Counted from the first letter of the stretch, positions 17,608-27,711 are shown. The stretch is DNA of 64,000 nucleotides from Hellea sp. (GCA_029250925.1 JAQXEH010000012.1:20438-84437), one strand, 5' to 3'. The notes: generated by a model not told the origin, from the letters alone. Translations and numbers: made by a program.

Positions 17608-19104
17608 ATGGCTCTTTATCGAAAAAAGTCTTCACTTAAAAAACTTATAGCAGCGACCGCTTTAGCGCTCGTTTCAGCCACAACACTTCCTCTTGTAAGT
17701 ACGTCTGGATTTGTTGTTGCACAAGAAGCTACGGAGGGAAGGCAATTTTCTGCTAAAGCAGGAGAGGCTGTAAACGCTGCTCTTCAATTGATTAATAACG
17801 ACCAGCATAAAGAGGCCTTAGTTGCATTGAATGCTGTACTGGTTTTTCCAACACTTAACCCATATGAGCGTTCAACTATTTACCAAATGCAAGGCGCTAG
17901 CCATTACGAATTGAACGACTATGCTGCTACAATAACTTCTTTTAGAAATGCTATTAAAGCTGGAGGGTTATTACCCAATGAGATAAACAGTCTGCAAGTA
18001 AATATTGCCCAATTGATGATAGCAAGCGGTCAATATGCAGAAGGGGCACAAGCCTTAGAGCGATTTATAAATAGAACAGGACAAGTTAAGCCAGCATATA
18101 TTGAAATGCTAACCCAAGCATGGGTTCAATCAGAAAATTATAAGAAAGCTTTACCTTGGGCCGAGAAATGGTTCAAAGCAGCTCGCCCTAAAGAGCGTAA
18201 ACACTTTGATTTAATGAACTTTTTATACAACAACTTAGGAATGCAGGCCCGCCAAGCCGATATTGTCAAACAGATGATAGGTAGATGGCCAGAAGACAAA
18301 AACCTTTGGGATGCTTGGGCTTCTATGCTAGCCAACGGCGGCCGAGAGCAAGAAGCCTTTGAGGTTACTAAGATGCTATATCTTGGTGGTGCTTTAAATA
18401 CTGAGCAAGACTTAATGAAAGTTGTTCAGTATTACTCTTTCTATGATATGCCATTTCAGGCTGCTGAAATTCTTGAAAAAGAAATGAATGCAAATAGGAT
18501 ATCTAGATCTTCAGAAAAGATGGTCCAGTTATCTTCTTTGTTTCGTCAAGCGCGTGAGTACAAGCGGGCTATACCTATTTTAGAAAGCGCAGCCGCAAGT
18601 TCTGGCAAAGCTAAATTATATGCTGATCTAGGAGAAGCACTTTATAATGAAGGTCAGTGCTTAAAAGCTGAAACAGCTTTCAAAAGCGCAATCAATAAAG
18701 GATATGATGCAGGGAAATCCTGGATGTTGATAGCCACCTGTCGTTATGAAGATACTCAAAAACAAGCTAGAATAAACTGTAAGATGTCTGAAGAAGACAA
18801 GCGTTCAGCACCAATTACAAAGTCTCGTGAGAGTGCTATTCAAGCCTTTGAACAAGTTCCGCGTTCATCACGCGAAGGTCGAAATGCAAAAAAATGGATT
18901 TCATTCATCAAAGCAGAACGTCAAGCGGTTGAAAACCGATGTATTTTTGAAGCCAATGTGGTCAAGGAACTTTGTTTTGCAATCATTAAAGGCGCCTATG
19001 ACAATGAGGTTTTCGTTGGAAGATTCGACCTTGATGATCCAAAATGTGAAGCCTTCAAGGATGAATACGATTCCAAGTATCGTGTTAAAATAGTAGAAAG
19101 ATAG
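17608..19104 (+). CDS. TPR-repeat periplasmic protein of the TonB operon (start set at ATG; ORF track begins at TTG 17596)
   Basis: Signal peptide, several TPR-like helices (NPYERSTIYQMQGASHYELNDYAATITSFRNAI). Confidence 0.82.
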   Translation: MALYRKKSSLKKLIAATALALVSATTLPLVSTSGFVVAQEATEGRQFSAKAGEAVNAALQLINNDQHKEALVALNAVLVFPTLNPYERSTIYQMQGASHYELNDYAATITSFRNAIKAGGLLPNEINSLQVNIAQLMIASGQYAEGAQALERFINRTGQVKPAYIEMLTQAWVQSENYKKALPWAEKWFKAARPKERKHFDLMNFLYNNLGMQARQADIVKQMIGRWPEDKNLWDAWASMLANGGREQEAFEVTKMLYLGGALNTEQDLMKVVQYYSFYDMPFQAAEILEKEMNANRISRSSEKMVQLSSLFRQAREYKRAIPILESAAASSGKAKLYADLGEALYNEGQCLKAETAFKSAINKGYDAGKSWMLIATCRYEDTQKQARINCKMSEEDKRSAPITKSRESAIQAFEQVPRSSREGRNAKKWISFIKAERQAVENRCIFEANVVKELCFAIIKGAYDNEVFVGRFDLDDPKCEAFKDEYDSKYRVKIVER

Positions 19105-19170
19105 TAATCAAATGTTGTTTTTCTATTGCTTGCGCGGTTTCAACTTTAAGTAAACGCAGGTAGCTATTTT

Positions 19171-19205
19171 CCTTTATAATTTCTATAAGATAGAAATTAT
19201 AAAGG
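19171..19205. repeat. Perfect 16-bp inverted repeat with 3-nt loop
   Basis: CCTTTATAATTTCTAT-AAG-ATAGAAATTATAAAGG; covers the 3' end and stop codon of the oligopeptidase gene; no U-tract on either strand. Confidence 0.85.
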
Positions 19206-21288
19206 CATATTCTAAAGAAACCTCTTTTAGCGAGTCGTATCTTCCGGGTTGTCCTTGATGTCCTGAGTCCATATTTATTTTTAATAAAATGGGTGCATTA
19301 CCTTTCTGGTTTTCTCGAAGTACAGCTGCCCACTTTGCAGGCTCCCAGTAAGTAACCCTAGGATCGGTTAGCCCTCCCGTAATCAAAATAGGAGGATAAT
19401 CATTTTTGGTTACATTTTCGTAAGGCGAATAGGCTGAAATGCAATCATAGTCATCGGAATTAATTAACGGATTACCCCATTCAGGCCATTCTGGCGGAGT
19501 TAAAGGGAGCTGACTATCTGACATTGTATTTAGCACATCTACAAAGGGAACGGCAGCTACAGCTCCTGCAAATAACTTAGGAGCTTGGTTGATAGCAGCC
19601 CCTACAAGCAGACCACCTGCGGAACCCCCATATGCGCAAATCATACCTGGAGAAGTATATTTTTTTTTACAAAGCCCTATGCCAACGTCTATGTAGTCAT
19701 TAAAAGTATTTTCTTTTTTCTGAAGCTTTCCATCAAGATACCATTGATAACCTTTGGACATTCCCCCTCTGATGTGGGCAATTGCATATGTAATGCCGCG
19801 ATCGACTAAAGGCAGTATGGAAGTTCTAAAACTTGCCGGTATGGTGATACCGTATGACCCGTACCCATAAAGTAAAAGTGGTGATTTACCATCTTGAATG
19901 AAGCGCGAGTGGTAGAGAAGAGTGACCGGAATATCAGAACCGTCTCTAGATTTAATATAAATTCTTTCACATGTGTAATCAGTAGCTGTGTGGCCACTTG
20001 GAACATTTTGTGTTTGTAAAAGAACCCTTTTATGGGTGTACATATCGTAATCATATATTTGTTTTGGAGTTGTGGGTGAGGAATATGAAAAGCGAAGACA
20101 TCGAGTATTGTATTCGTGACCCGTCAAGAGACTTATACTGTATGCCTCTTCATCGAAATTAATTACTTTTTCTGAGTTATCGTTTAAATTCCTAATTATG
20201 ATTTTAGGAAGAGCATTTTCCCTAACGAGTCTAACTAAGTAATTTGAAAAAGTTCTTAATCCTAGAATCAGTGTTCCAGGGCGGTGGGGTATAACTATAT
20301 TCCAATGTTTACTGTCTAGATCGTTGACACTTGTATGCATTACTGCAAAATCTGTGGAGTTGTCGTAATTTGTGAGTATATATAAATTCTCATTATGATC
20401 ATGAATACTATATTCGTGACCCGCAGTTCGTTTATTTACACATATTGGTTTATCGTATGGCTTATCTGCCGGGATTATCCATACTTCATTAGTAGTGTGG
20501 TTATGAATATTAATTTCTATATAATTACCACTATCTGTTTCTCCGACGGATACAAAAAAACTTGGGTCTTTTTCTAAATAAATTAATTTTGGTGCATCAA
20601 ATTTATCATGGATATTTTTGGCATAGACGGCAGAAGGTCTCTGATTATCATCTCGCTCAACCCAAAATAAAACACTATTATCTTTTGCCCATTGGATTTC
20701 TCCATTACTTTTTACTATTTTTGTAGTGTGAGCTTGTCCGTGCATAGGTTTAATAAATATTTCGTAGTTTTCTGCACCTGACCCATCAACTGAATATGCT
20801 AACCATTCATGATTTTTACTATGAGCTACATCGCCAATGTCAAAATAAGATGGGTATAATTTTGAAAGTTTTTCTGCATCAAGTATAACTTGAGGCTCTT
20901 CTGATATTTTCCTTGTTGCTTGATCTATGGGAAAGCGTTGATAGACGCCATGTTCATCATTATCTTTGTATTTATGATTATATGCATAATTATGATCTGG
21001 AGATGGTACAGTTGATGTGTTTGGCTCTAAACGACCCTTCATTTCCTCGAGTATTTTTTCGCATAAAGGTTCTAAGTCTTCAAGTACTTGTTCAGTATAT
21101 AGGTTTTCTTTATGCAGATGTTCGTTTATTTCAGGGCTTAGTTTTGACGTATCTGTCATTACAATTTGCCAGTTATCGTCTTTAAGCCAGCTATAATTAT
21201 CATACCTAGTTTTATCTAGCTGTTTTATAGTTTTTCGGACTTTCTTTGTAACTGGCGGAGTTATATTCGTTTTTAGTTTCTTTATCAT
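19183..21288 (-). CDS. ptrB: Oligopeptidase B / prolyl oligopeptidase family S9A
   Basis: YGSYGITIPASF, AYGGSAGGLLVGAAINQAP catalytic Ser, GGLTDPRVTYWEPAKWAA, DSGHQGQPGRY. Confidence 0.94.
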   Translation of the reverse strand: MIKKLKTNITPPVTKKVRKTIKQLDKTRYDNYSWLKDDNWQIVMTDTSKLSPEINEHLHKENLYTEQVLEDLEPLCEKILEEMKGRLEPNTSTVPSPDHNYAYNHKYKDNDEHGVYQRFPIDQATRKISEEPQVILDAEKLSKLYPSYFDIGDVAHSKNHEWLAYSVDGSGAENYEIFIKPMHGQAHTTKIVKSNGEIQWAKDNSVLFWVERDDNQRPSAVYAKNIHDKFDAPKLIYLEKDPSFFVSVGETDSGNYIEINIHNHTTNEVWIIPADKPYDKPICVNKRTAGHEYSIHDHNENLYILTNYDNSTDFAVMHTSVNDLDSKHWNIVIPHRPGTLILGLRTFSNYLVRLVRENALPKIIIRNLNDNSEKVINFDEEAYSISLLTGHEYNTRCLRFSYSSPTTPKQIYDYDMYTHKRVLLQTQNVPSGHTATDYTCERIYIKSRDGSDIPVTLLYHSRFIQDGKSPLLLYGYGSYGITIPASFRTSILPLVDRGITYAIAHIRGGMSKGYQWYLDGKLQKKENTFNDYIDVGIGLCKKKYTSPGMICAYGGSAGGLLVGAAINQAPKLFAGAVAAVPFVDVLNTMSDSQLPLTPPEWPEWGNPLINSDDYDCISAYSPYENVTKNDYPPILITGGLTDPRVTYWEPAKWAAVLRENQKGNAPILLKINMDSGHQGQPGRYDSLKEVSLEYAFIISIL

Positions 21289-21497
21289 TAGCGTGATGTA
21301 AACGGATGCAGAAAGACAGGCAAGTATTGCTTTACAATAAAGGTTTAAAAACGAGTTATAATAATCAAATGAATTATAATGAAGTTAATTCACAAATTTT
21401 TTGGGTATTTTATTTCTTTTTAAGCTATTTCGCTTCCCCTTGTGAGATCACATGTTTATGAAGTTAAAGTATCAACCGTTTAAATGGAGCGTTTCAA

Positions 21498-21986
21498 ATG
21501 CGTCACGCAGTTCTTTTGTCACTTGTTATGGCGGCGACTTGGCTAGTGCTTTCAGGTTATTTCATCGGCATGATTTTAACTTTTGGTGTGATCTCAATTG
21601 CTTTGGTGGTGTGGATGACAAAAAGATTAGCTATTCTCGATGACGAAACCGTTCCATATTTAAATATAGTAAAGACGTGCAAATATTACGTTTGGTTATT
21701 CATAGAAATAGTTAAGGCCAACATCCAAGTACTAAAAGCTGTGGTAAGCCCTAATTCCGAAATTAGCCCGACATTAGTAAAGATACCTATGCGTAGTAAC
21801 ATTGATATAGCCCAAACAATGTTTGCAAACTCTATTACACTTACGCCAGGGACCGTTAGCGTAGATGTTAGAGAAGACCATATTTTGGTTCATGCTTTAT
21901 TGAAGGAAATGAGTAATCCGGAAGATTTTTATGAAATGCATTCTCGCTCAGCTGGAGCGGTAAGTATTGGTTTAAAAGACAAATAG
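21498..21986 (+). CDS. mnhE: Mrp/Mnh cation:proton antiporter subunit E
   Basis: TMFANSITLTPGTVSVDVREDHILVHAL MrpE motif; operon context. Confidence 0.92.
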   Translation: MRHAVLLSLVMAATWLVLSGYFIGMILTFGVISIALVVWMTKRLAILDDETVPYLNIVKTCKYYVWLFIEIVKANIQVLKAVVSPNSEISPTLVKIPMRSNIDIAQTMFANSITLTPGTVSVDVREDHILVHALLKEMSNPEDFYEMHSRSAGAVSIGLKDK

Positions 21987-22298
21987 ATGCCAATATTTTT
22001 AGAATACTTTAATTTGGGTGCTGCATTTTTTATAATTGTGTGCATGGTGTTAATGTTAGGTCGCTTATTAGGTGGACCAACATTATATGATAGATTATTA
22101 GCGGTAAATTCCTTTGGTACTAAGACAATAATATTTCTTTGTATTTTTTGTTTTATTATTGATAGGCCGGATGGTTTAGATATTGCCTTATTATATGCTT
22201 TGATGAATTTTATAGCAACAATTGCTGTTTTAAAGTTTTTTAATTATCGATGCCTTGGTGTTTCCTTAATAAAAGAACAGATGGAGGCAGAAGAATGA
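21987..22298 (+). CDS. mnhF: Mrp/Mnh antiporter subunit F
   Basis: LGGPTLYDRLLAVNSFGTKTI...DIALLYALMNFIATIA. Confidence 0.92.
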   Translation: MPIFLEYFNLGAAFFIIVCMVLMLGRLLGGPTLYDRLLAVNSFGTKTIIFLCIFCFIIDRPDGLDIALLYALMNFIATIAVLKFFNYRCLGVSLIKEQMEAEE

Positions 22299-22684
22299 TA
22301 ATTTCTACTCTTTCAACAGTTATTTTAGACAGCAACCTTGGGTGGACAGGGCTAGTTCAAAGCAGCCTATCGTGCCTTACTATAGTGACAGGGCTATTTT
22401 TTGTATTTGCAGGAACCATTGGTGTTCTAAGATTTCCAGATTTTTATACCCGATTGCATGCTGCAGGAATGACTGATACTCTGGGGGCGGAGTTAATATT
22501 AGTTGGATTAATTCTTCAATCAGGTTTTACTCAAACGAGCCTTAAGCTTATGATGATTGGGTTCTTCCTATTATTGACTAGTCCCACAGCTACTCATGCC
22601 ATAGCTCATTCAGCTTATACAGCTAATCTGAAGCCTAAGTTAGGAAAGCATAATTTTTCTAAAATCCGCGGAGGGAGATCATGA
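22295..22684 (+). CDS. mnhG: Mrp/Mnh antiporter subunit G (start set at ATG overlapping the mnhF stop)
   Basis: GTIGVLRFPDFYTRLHAAGMTDTLGAELILVGLIL. Confidence 0.93.
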   Translation: MIISTLSTVILDSNLGWTGLVQSSLSCLTIVTGLFFVFAGTIGVLRFPDFYTRLHAAGMTDTLGAELILVGLILQSGFTQTSLKLMMIGFFLLLTSPTATHAIAHSAYTANLKPKLGKHNFSKIRGGRS

Positions 22685-23421
22685 TGCTATCATCTTATGC
22701 TGTAGCTCCAACTATCATTCTGGATTTAGCTTTAATGGCAATCTTGATAATAGTTGCTTTTTCAATAGTTAGGATGCGTAGTTTATTCGCTATAGTTATG
22801 CTTCAGGGAGTTTACTCTTTAGTTTCAGCTGCTTGGTTTGTATCATTAGATGCGGTGGATGTTGCTTTCACAGAAGCTGCTGTGGGCGCTGGTGTTTCTA
22901 CTGTATTAATGTTAGCTGCAATGTTGTTAGCGAATAGAAAGTCAGACCCTGTCCCTATATCCAAACAAATTGCGCCTCTATTGGTTGTAATAGTTGCAGG
23001 ATTAGCGATGTTTTATGCAATTGGAGATATGCCAGCTTTTGGTGATGTAAATTCACCTGCTAACACAGGTGTTGGAATGGACTATATTGAACGCACTACA
23101 AAAGAAATACATATCCCTAATGTTGTTACAGCCGTTTTGGCAAGTTACCGGGGTTATGATACATTTGGTGAAGCAGTAGTTATTTTTTCAGCAGGGTTGG
23201 GCGTCCTCTTATTACTCGGTCTTAACGGAAATGCGGGCCGTTGGACAGCAAGTCCTAGTGGACAGCACACTTACCCGCCTATGGCTCCATCTGCTAATTC
23301 GCGATTGAGAAGTTCACGCGATAATATTAAATCAGTAACAAGTTCTGCGGTTAAAAAAACTTCCGTAAGCACTGCCAGAAAGAGTAAAAAGAAGCGCTTT
23401 AAAGATAAAGGTGATAATTGA
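22681..23421 (+). CDS. DUF4040-type (MrpA C-terminal / MbhD-E-like) antiporter subunit with basic C-terminal tail
   Basis: LQGVYSLVSAAWFVSLDAVDVAFTEAAVGAGVSTVLMLAAML; DTFGEAVVIFSAGLGVLLLL; lysine-rich tail. Confidence 0.87.
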   Translation: MMLSSYAVAPTIILDLALMAILIIVAFSIVRMRSLFAIVMLQGVYSLVSAAWFVSLDAVDVAFTEAAVGAGVSTVLMLAAMLLANRKSDPVPISKQIAPLLVVIVAGLAMFYAIGDMPAFGDVNSPANTGVGMDYIERTTKEIHIPNVVTAVLASYRGYDTFGEAVVIFSAGLGVLLLLGLNGNAGRWTASPSGQHTYPPMAPSANSRLRSSRDNIKSVTSSAVKKTSVSTARKSKKKRFKDKGDN

Positions 23422-23861
23422 TGCACGATCCGCATGTAATTTTAAAAGTTATAAGTAAGTTTCTAGTGCCATTTATTGCATTGTTTGCTTTTTATGTTCA
23501 GTTCCATGGTGATTTCGGCCCTGGCGGGGGCTTTCAGGCTGGGGTTATACTTGCTTCTGCTGTCATTTTGTATGCGCTAATATTTGGTCTTGAGGCTGCA
23601 AAGAAAGCGTTCCCCCCGAGTTGGGTGAGAATAGGTATGTCTTCAGGTGTTTTGCTTTATGGAGGCACTGGAGTTCTTACTTGGATTTTAGGCGGTGACT
23701 TTTTATCTTACGGAGTGCTAGCCCATGATCCAGCTCATGGACAGCATTATGGTATAATAGCTGTAGAGCTAGGTGTTCTATGTTCTGTGACTACTGTAAT
23801 GATTGCAATTTTTTATGCATTTGGTTCGCGGCAGCCTGAAGTAGATGAGGATAATTGGTAA
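23421..23861 (+). CDS. mnhB: Mrp/Mnh antiporter subunit B
   Basis: LFAFYVQFHGDFGPGGGFQAGVILASA. Confidence 0.93.
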   Translation: MHDPHVILKVISKFLVPFIALFAFYVQFHGDFGPGGGFQAGVILASAVILYALIFGLEAAKKAFPPSWVRIGMSSGVLLYGGTGVLTWILGGDFLSYGVLAHDPAHGQHYGIIAVELGVLCSVTTVMIAIFYAFGSRQPEVDEDNW

Positions 23862-24322
23862 TGTCTTCTCTTATATTAGATCAATACAATTATGCAGTTG
23901 TAATAATTTTGATGATGACTGGCCTTTATGTCGTTTTTGCGAGTAGAAATTTAATAAAAAAACTTGTTGGGCTATCCGTTTTCCAAACTTCTGTTTTTTT
24001 GCTTTATATAACGATTGGTAAAGTATCTGGAGGGCAACCCCCTATTGTTGAAAGTCATGGCACTGATCACGTTAATTCAGAAACTACGCTTTTTGCGTCG
24101 ATTGGCGAGCTGGAGTCAGTCGTGCAGTCGAGTTCTGGAGTCTTATATTCTAATCCTCTGCCACACGTTTTAATTCTAACTGCAATTGTTGTCGGTGTTG
24201 CCACACTAGCAATAGGTTTGTCATTAGTAGTTCGTGTACGCGAGGTTTATGGGACTATTGAGGAGGATAAAATAGAAGAATATGACAGGATTTACTATAA
24301 AGAAATAATTGAAAGACAATGA
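23861..24322 (+). CDS. mnhC: Mrp/Mnh antiporter subunit C (NuoK-like)
   Basis: GLYVVFASRNLIKKLVGLSVFQTSVFLLYI; DPLPHVLILTAIVVG-like NPLPHVLILTAIVVGVATLAIGLSL. Confidence 0.92.
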   Translation: MSSLILDQYNYAVVIILMMTGLYVVFASRNLIKKLVGLSVFQTSVFLLYITIGKVSGGQPPIVESHGTDHVNSETTLFASIGELESVVQSSSGVLYSNPLPHVLILTAIVVGVATLAIGLSLVVRVREVYGTIEEDKIEEYDRIYYKEIIERQ

Positions 24323-25857
24323 GTTCTATGTCCTTATTTCCGCAGTGGATTTTTGAACAAGGTCCTGCCTTCCTAATTGTTCTTCCTCTATTAATGGGTG
24401 CAGTTACAGCGATATTACCTAATAGAAGTATGGCATGGTGGGTTACATTTTTCGTTACTTTAATCTGTACCTACACCGCTTTTGGCCTTTTTCAGCATAT
24501 TTATTTTGATGGCTTTTTGCTTTATACCATGGGTGGCTGGGCCCCGCCTCACGGAATATCATTGATCGTTGATGGATTAAGTGCTCCCATTTTACTTCTG
24601 ATTTCTGTGATGGCAATGCTTACAGTTATTTATGCTTTACCTTCTTCAATTTCAGAAATTGAACCTAAGAAAAGGGCACCTTTTTACGCAGCTTTTTTAA
24701 TATGCTTTGCGGGTTTAATGGGAATGGTAATCACCGGAGATGCCTTCAATGTTTTCGTTTTTCTTGAGGTAAGTTCTATAAGCACTTATGTGCTTGTAGC
24801 GATGGGCGCCGCCCGTGACAGACGTTCTTTAGCGGCAGCTTATAACTACCTTATAATGGGTTCGATTGGTGCTACATTTTTTGTAATAGGGTTGGGTTTT
24901 CTATTCATGGAAACAGGAACCTTAAACATGGCAGAAATGTCTGCTATTCTATCTGAACTTAATGGCGGTACTCGTGTGTCAAAGGTTGGTTATGGGTTTA
25001 TAATAGTAGGTTTGGGACTTAAAATTGCGATGTTCCCGCTTCACACTTGGTTGCCCCGTGCCTATGCATATGCTCCAACAAAAATTACAATTTTTTTGGC
25101 ATCTACAGCCACTAAAGCGGCGATTTATTTGTTACTTAGGTTTACATTTACAGTTTTTGATCCAAGTTTTGATTACATTGCTGTAATGCTTAAATATCTA
25201 ATTATGGGTGCTGCTATTGTAGGAATGGTCCTCGCATCGTTTCAGGCTATATTTCAAAGCGATGTGCGTAGAGTGCTAGCCTATTCATCAGTCGCTCAAG
25301 TCGGTTATATTTTACTCGGGATTGGTATTGCAACGTCCTCCGGTCTAGCAGCGGGCTACTTACACCTCCTCAATCATGCAATTATCAAGGGCTGCTTATT
25401 TATATCAGTTGGAGCTTTCTGGTATCGTTTTGGGATCACTCGAGTTAGTGATTTTTCTGGCTTATTTAAGACAATGCCATTGACCATGGGAGCATTTACA
25501 TTAGGAGGTTTGTCATTAGTAGGCGTTCCATTTACTGCTGGTTTTGTTTCAAAGGTTAAATTGATTTTAGCTGCAGCTGAACAAGAAATGTGGTGGGCAG
25601 TATTGGTAATTGTATTTAGTTCAGTTTTAGCAATTGTTTATATAGGCAGAATAATTATAGTAGCATATTTTGGGAGTCCACCCAAGATTAATGGTAGTAC
25701 ATTTATTAAGAATGAAGCCCCCTTTATGATGCTTTTTCCAATGTGGGTATTGGGATTAATGTCAATTGCCATTGGTGTAAATGCATTTGGAATAGGAGAT
25801 GGTTTCGTTTCTGCCTCAGAGATTGCAGCATCAGTATTGCTCGGAGGTAGAGGTTAG
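24319..25857 (+). CDS. mnhD: Mrp/Mnh antiporter subunit D (NuoM/N-like)
   Basis: DAFNVFVFLEVSSISTYVLVA; LKIAMFPLHTWLPRAYAYAP; LAYSSVAQVGYILLG. Confidence 0.93.
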   Translation: MSSMSLFPQWIFEQGPAFLIVLPLLMGAVTAILPNRSMAWWVTFFVTLICTYTAFGLFQHIYFDGFLLYTMGGWAPPHGISLIVDGLSAPILLLISVMAMLTVIYALPSSISEIEPKKRAPFYAAFLICFAGLMGMVITGDAFNVFVFLEVSSISTYVLVAMGAARDRRSLAAAYNYLIMGSIGATFFVIGLGFLFMETGTLNMAEMSAILSELNGGTRVSKVGYGFIIVGLGLKIAMFPLHTWLPRAYAYAPTKITIFLASTATKAAIYLLLRFTFTVFDPSFDYIAVMLKYLIMGAAIVGMVLASFQAIFQSDVRRVLAYSSVAQVGYILLGIGIATSSGLAAGYLHLLNHAIIKGCLFISVGAFWYRFGITRVSDFSGLFKTMPLTMGAFTLGGLSLVGVPFTAGFVSKVKLILAAAEQEMWWAVLVIVFSSVLAIVYIGRIIIVAYFGSPPKINGSTFIKNEAPFMMLFPMWVLGLMSIAIGVNAFGIGDGFVSASEIAASVLLGGRG

Positions 25858-25858
25858 C

Positions 25859-27343
25859 ATGGAATTCACTAATGAGTTAGCATTGCTTCTACTTTTGTTA
25901 ATTCCCTTAATTGCGGGTGGCTTGATACCTTTATTTTCTAATCGCCCGAACATTAGGGAGGCAATTACATTTTTAGCGGGCATACTACTTTTATTAAATG
26001 TATTCTTTTTATTGAATGCTATTAATTCAGGCGCAAAACCTGAATTATATTTATTCAGATTCGCTGGCAATTTCGATGTTAGGCTAGAGTTAGAGCCACT
26101 AGGTGCAATCTTTGCGGCAATTGCAAGTTCTTTATGGATTGTAAACTCGGTATTTACTTTAGGTTACATGAGGGGAAATAAAGAAAAAAAACAAACACGA
26201 TTTTTTGGATTAGTAGCAATCGCTATTTTTGCTGCTATGGGAATAGCAGCCTCGGCCAACTTAATAACATTATTTATATTTTATGAACTATTAACTATAT
26301 CGACATTTCCTTTGGTGACTCATAAGGGTGATATGAAAGCAAAACGGGGCGGCACAATATATGCTTTGGTTTTGATGGGAACATCATTGATGTTTTTACT
26401 TCCAGCAATACTCGGTACGCATATAGTGGCAGGACATTCGGACTTTGCTGTTGGCGGAATTTTCCCAGCAGGAACTAGCAATTTTACTACATCTATTTTA
26501 CTTTTATTATTTGTATTTGGTATCGGTAAGGCAGCCTTAATGCCGATGCACTTTTGGTTACCTAATGCAATGGTTGCGCCTACACCAGTATCAGCTCTTT
26601 TACATGCTGTAGCAGTTGTAAAAGCCGGTGTTTTTTCAGTTTTAAAGATAACTATATTTATTTTTGGCGAGTCTGTAATGGCGGACATGAATATGAGTAC
26701 TTGCTTATCTTGGGTGGCAGCCATAACGATTGTGTTAGCTTCAATTATCGCCTTGAGAAAAGATAATTTGAAAGCTAGGCTGGCTTATTCAACAGTTTCG
26801 CAACTAGCATATATTACACTTGCTGCGATGTTAGCCACACCAGCTGCATTTATAGGTGGAGCATTACAAATTGTGATGCATGCTTGGGGAAAAATAACTT
26901 TATTTATGTGTGCTGGAGCAATTTATACCATCTCGCATAGAACAGAAGTATCTAAACTTGATGGCCTAGGTAGAACTATGCCTTGGGTGTTTGGTGCATT
27001 TCTAGTTGCTTCTATTTCAATTATAGGCATACCTCCTATGGGTGGATCTTGGCCAAAATACTTTTTGATTGTAGGGGCTCTAGAGAGCGGAAAAGGTATT
27101 CTAACTGCTGCTCTTGTACTTTCGTCTATCCTAAATATTGTTTACCTAATCCCAATTTCTATTAGGGCTTTTTTGAAACCTCCCAAAGATATTTCAGTGG
27201 ATAATGGTTTAATAGAGGTAAGAAAGAAAAATATATGGGTAATAGTGCCCCCAGTGATTTCAGCTGCTGGAGCTTTCATTTTATTCTTTTATGTAGGAAG
27301 CATTATTGACTTCTTGCAGCCTGTAGTTTCAGTAGGTGAATAG
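25859..27343 (+). CDS. Second NuoM/N-like antiporter subunit (start set at ATG MEFTNE; ORF track begins at 25799)
   Basis: LITLFIFYELLTISTFPLVTH; KAALMPMHFWLPNAMVAPTPVSALLHAVAVVKAGVF; LAYSTVSQLAYI. Confidence 0.92.
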   Translation: MEFTNELALLLLLLIPLIAGGLIPLFSNRPNIREAITFLAGILLLLNVFFLLNAINSGAKPELYLFRFAGNFDVRLELEPLGAIFAAIASSLWIVNSVFTLGYMRGNKEKKQTRFFGLVAIAIFAAMGIAASANLITLFIFYELLTISTFPLVTHKGDMKAKRGGTIYALVLMGTSLMFLLPAILGTHIVAGHSDFAVGGIFPAGTSNFTTSILLLLFVFGIGKAALMPMHFWLPNAMVAPTPVSALLHAVAVVKAGVFSVLKITIFIFGESVMADMNMSTCLSWVAAITIVLASIIALRKDNLKARLAYSTVSQLAYITLAAMLATPAAFIGGALQIVMHAWGKITLFMCAGAIYTISHRTEVSKLDGLGRTMPWVFGAFLVASISIIGIPPMGGSWPKYFLIVGALESGKGILTAALVLSSILNIVYLIPISIRAFLKPPKDISVDNGLIEVRKKNIWVIVPPVISAAGAFILFFYVGSIIDFLQPVVSVGE

Positions 27344-27345
27344 TT

Positions 27346-27711
27346 ATGAGTTTAATTAAAAAATCAAATCAGCTAGGCAAAGCAATAGATAAACAAGAAG
27401 ATATCCATCCTTTTGCCATTCCATTTCTTTGGTTAGGGAAAAAGAAAGTAATAGATAACTTCATATGGTTTCCTTTTTCCGGTTTAATACTTATGATACT
27501 GATAGGTTTTTTATACCCTCAAAAACACCCTGCTCCTTGGGATGTTGTACCAGGCTCTTGGGCTTTAATAGGGTTTGTTTCATATAGTTTAATAGTTTTG
27601 TGTGCTAAACCCCTTACTTTTCTTCTGGCTCGCCCTGAGAGTTACTATGGAGAAGGAGGGCTGTTAGATCCCGAATTTTCGGTAGAAAATGTGGAAGATG
27701 GACATGATTGA
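27346..27711 (+). CDS. Small membrane protein of unknown function inside the Mrp-type operon
   Basis: 121 aa, two predicted TM segments, tightly packed between antiporter genes, overlaps the next CDS. Confidence 0.75.
   Translation: MSLIKKSNQLGKAIDKQEDIHPFAIPFLWLGKKKVIDNFIWFPFSGLILMILIGFLYPQKHPAPWDVVPGSWALIGFVSYSLIVLCAKPLTFLLARPESYYGEGGLLDPEFSVENVEDGHD

Noticed and set aside
26320-26724. 134-aa minus-strand ORF inside the antiporter operon
   Set aside because: Antisense to a well-supported NuoM/N-like CDS; sequence reads as low-information shadow of membrane codons.
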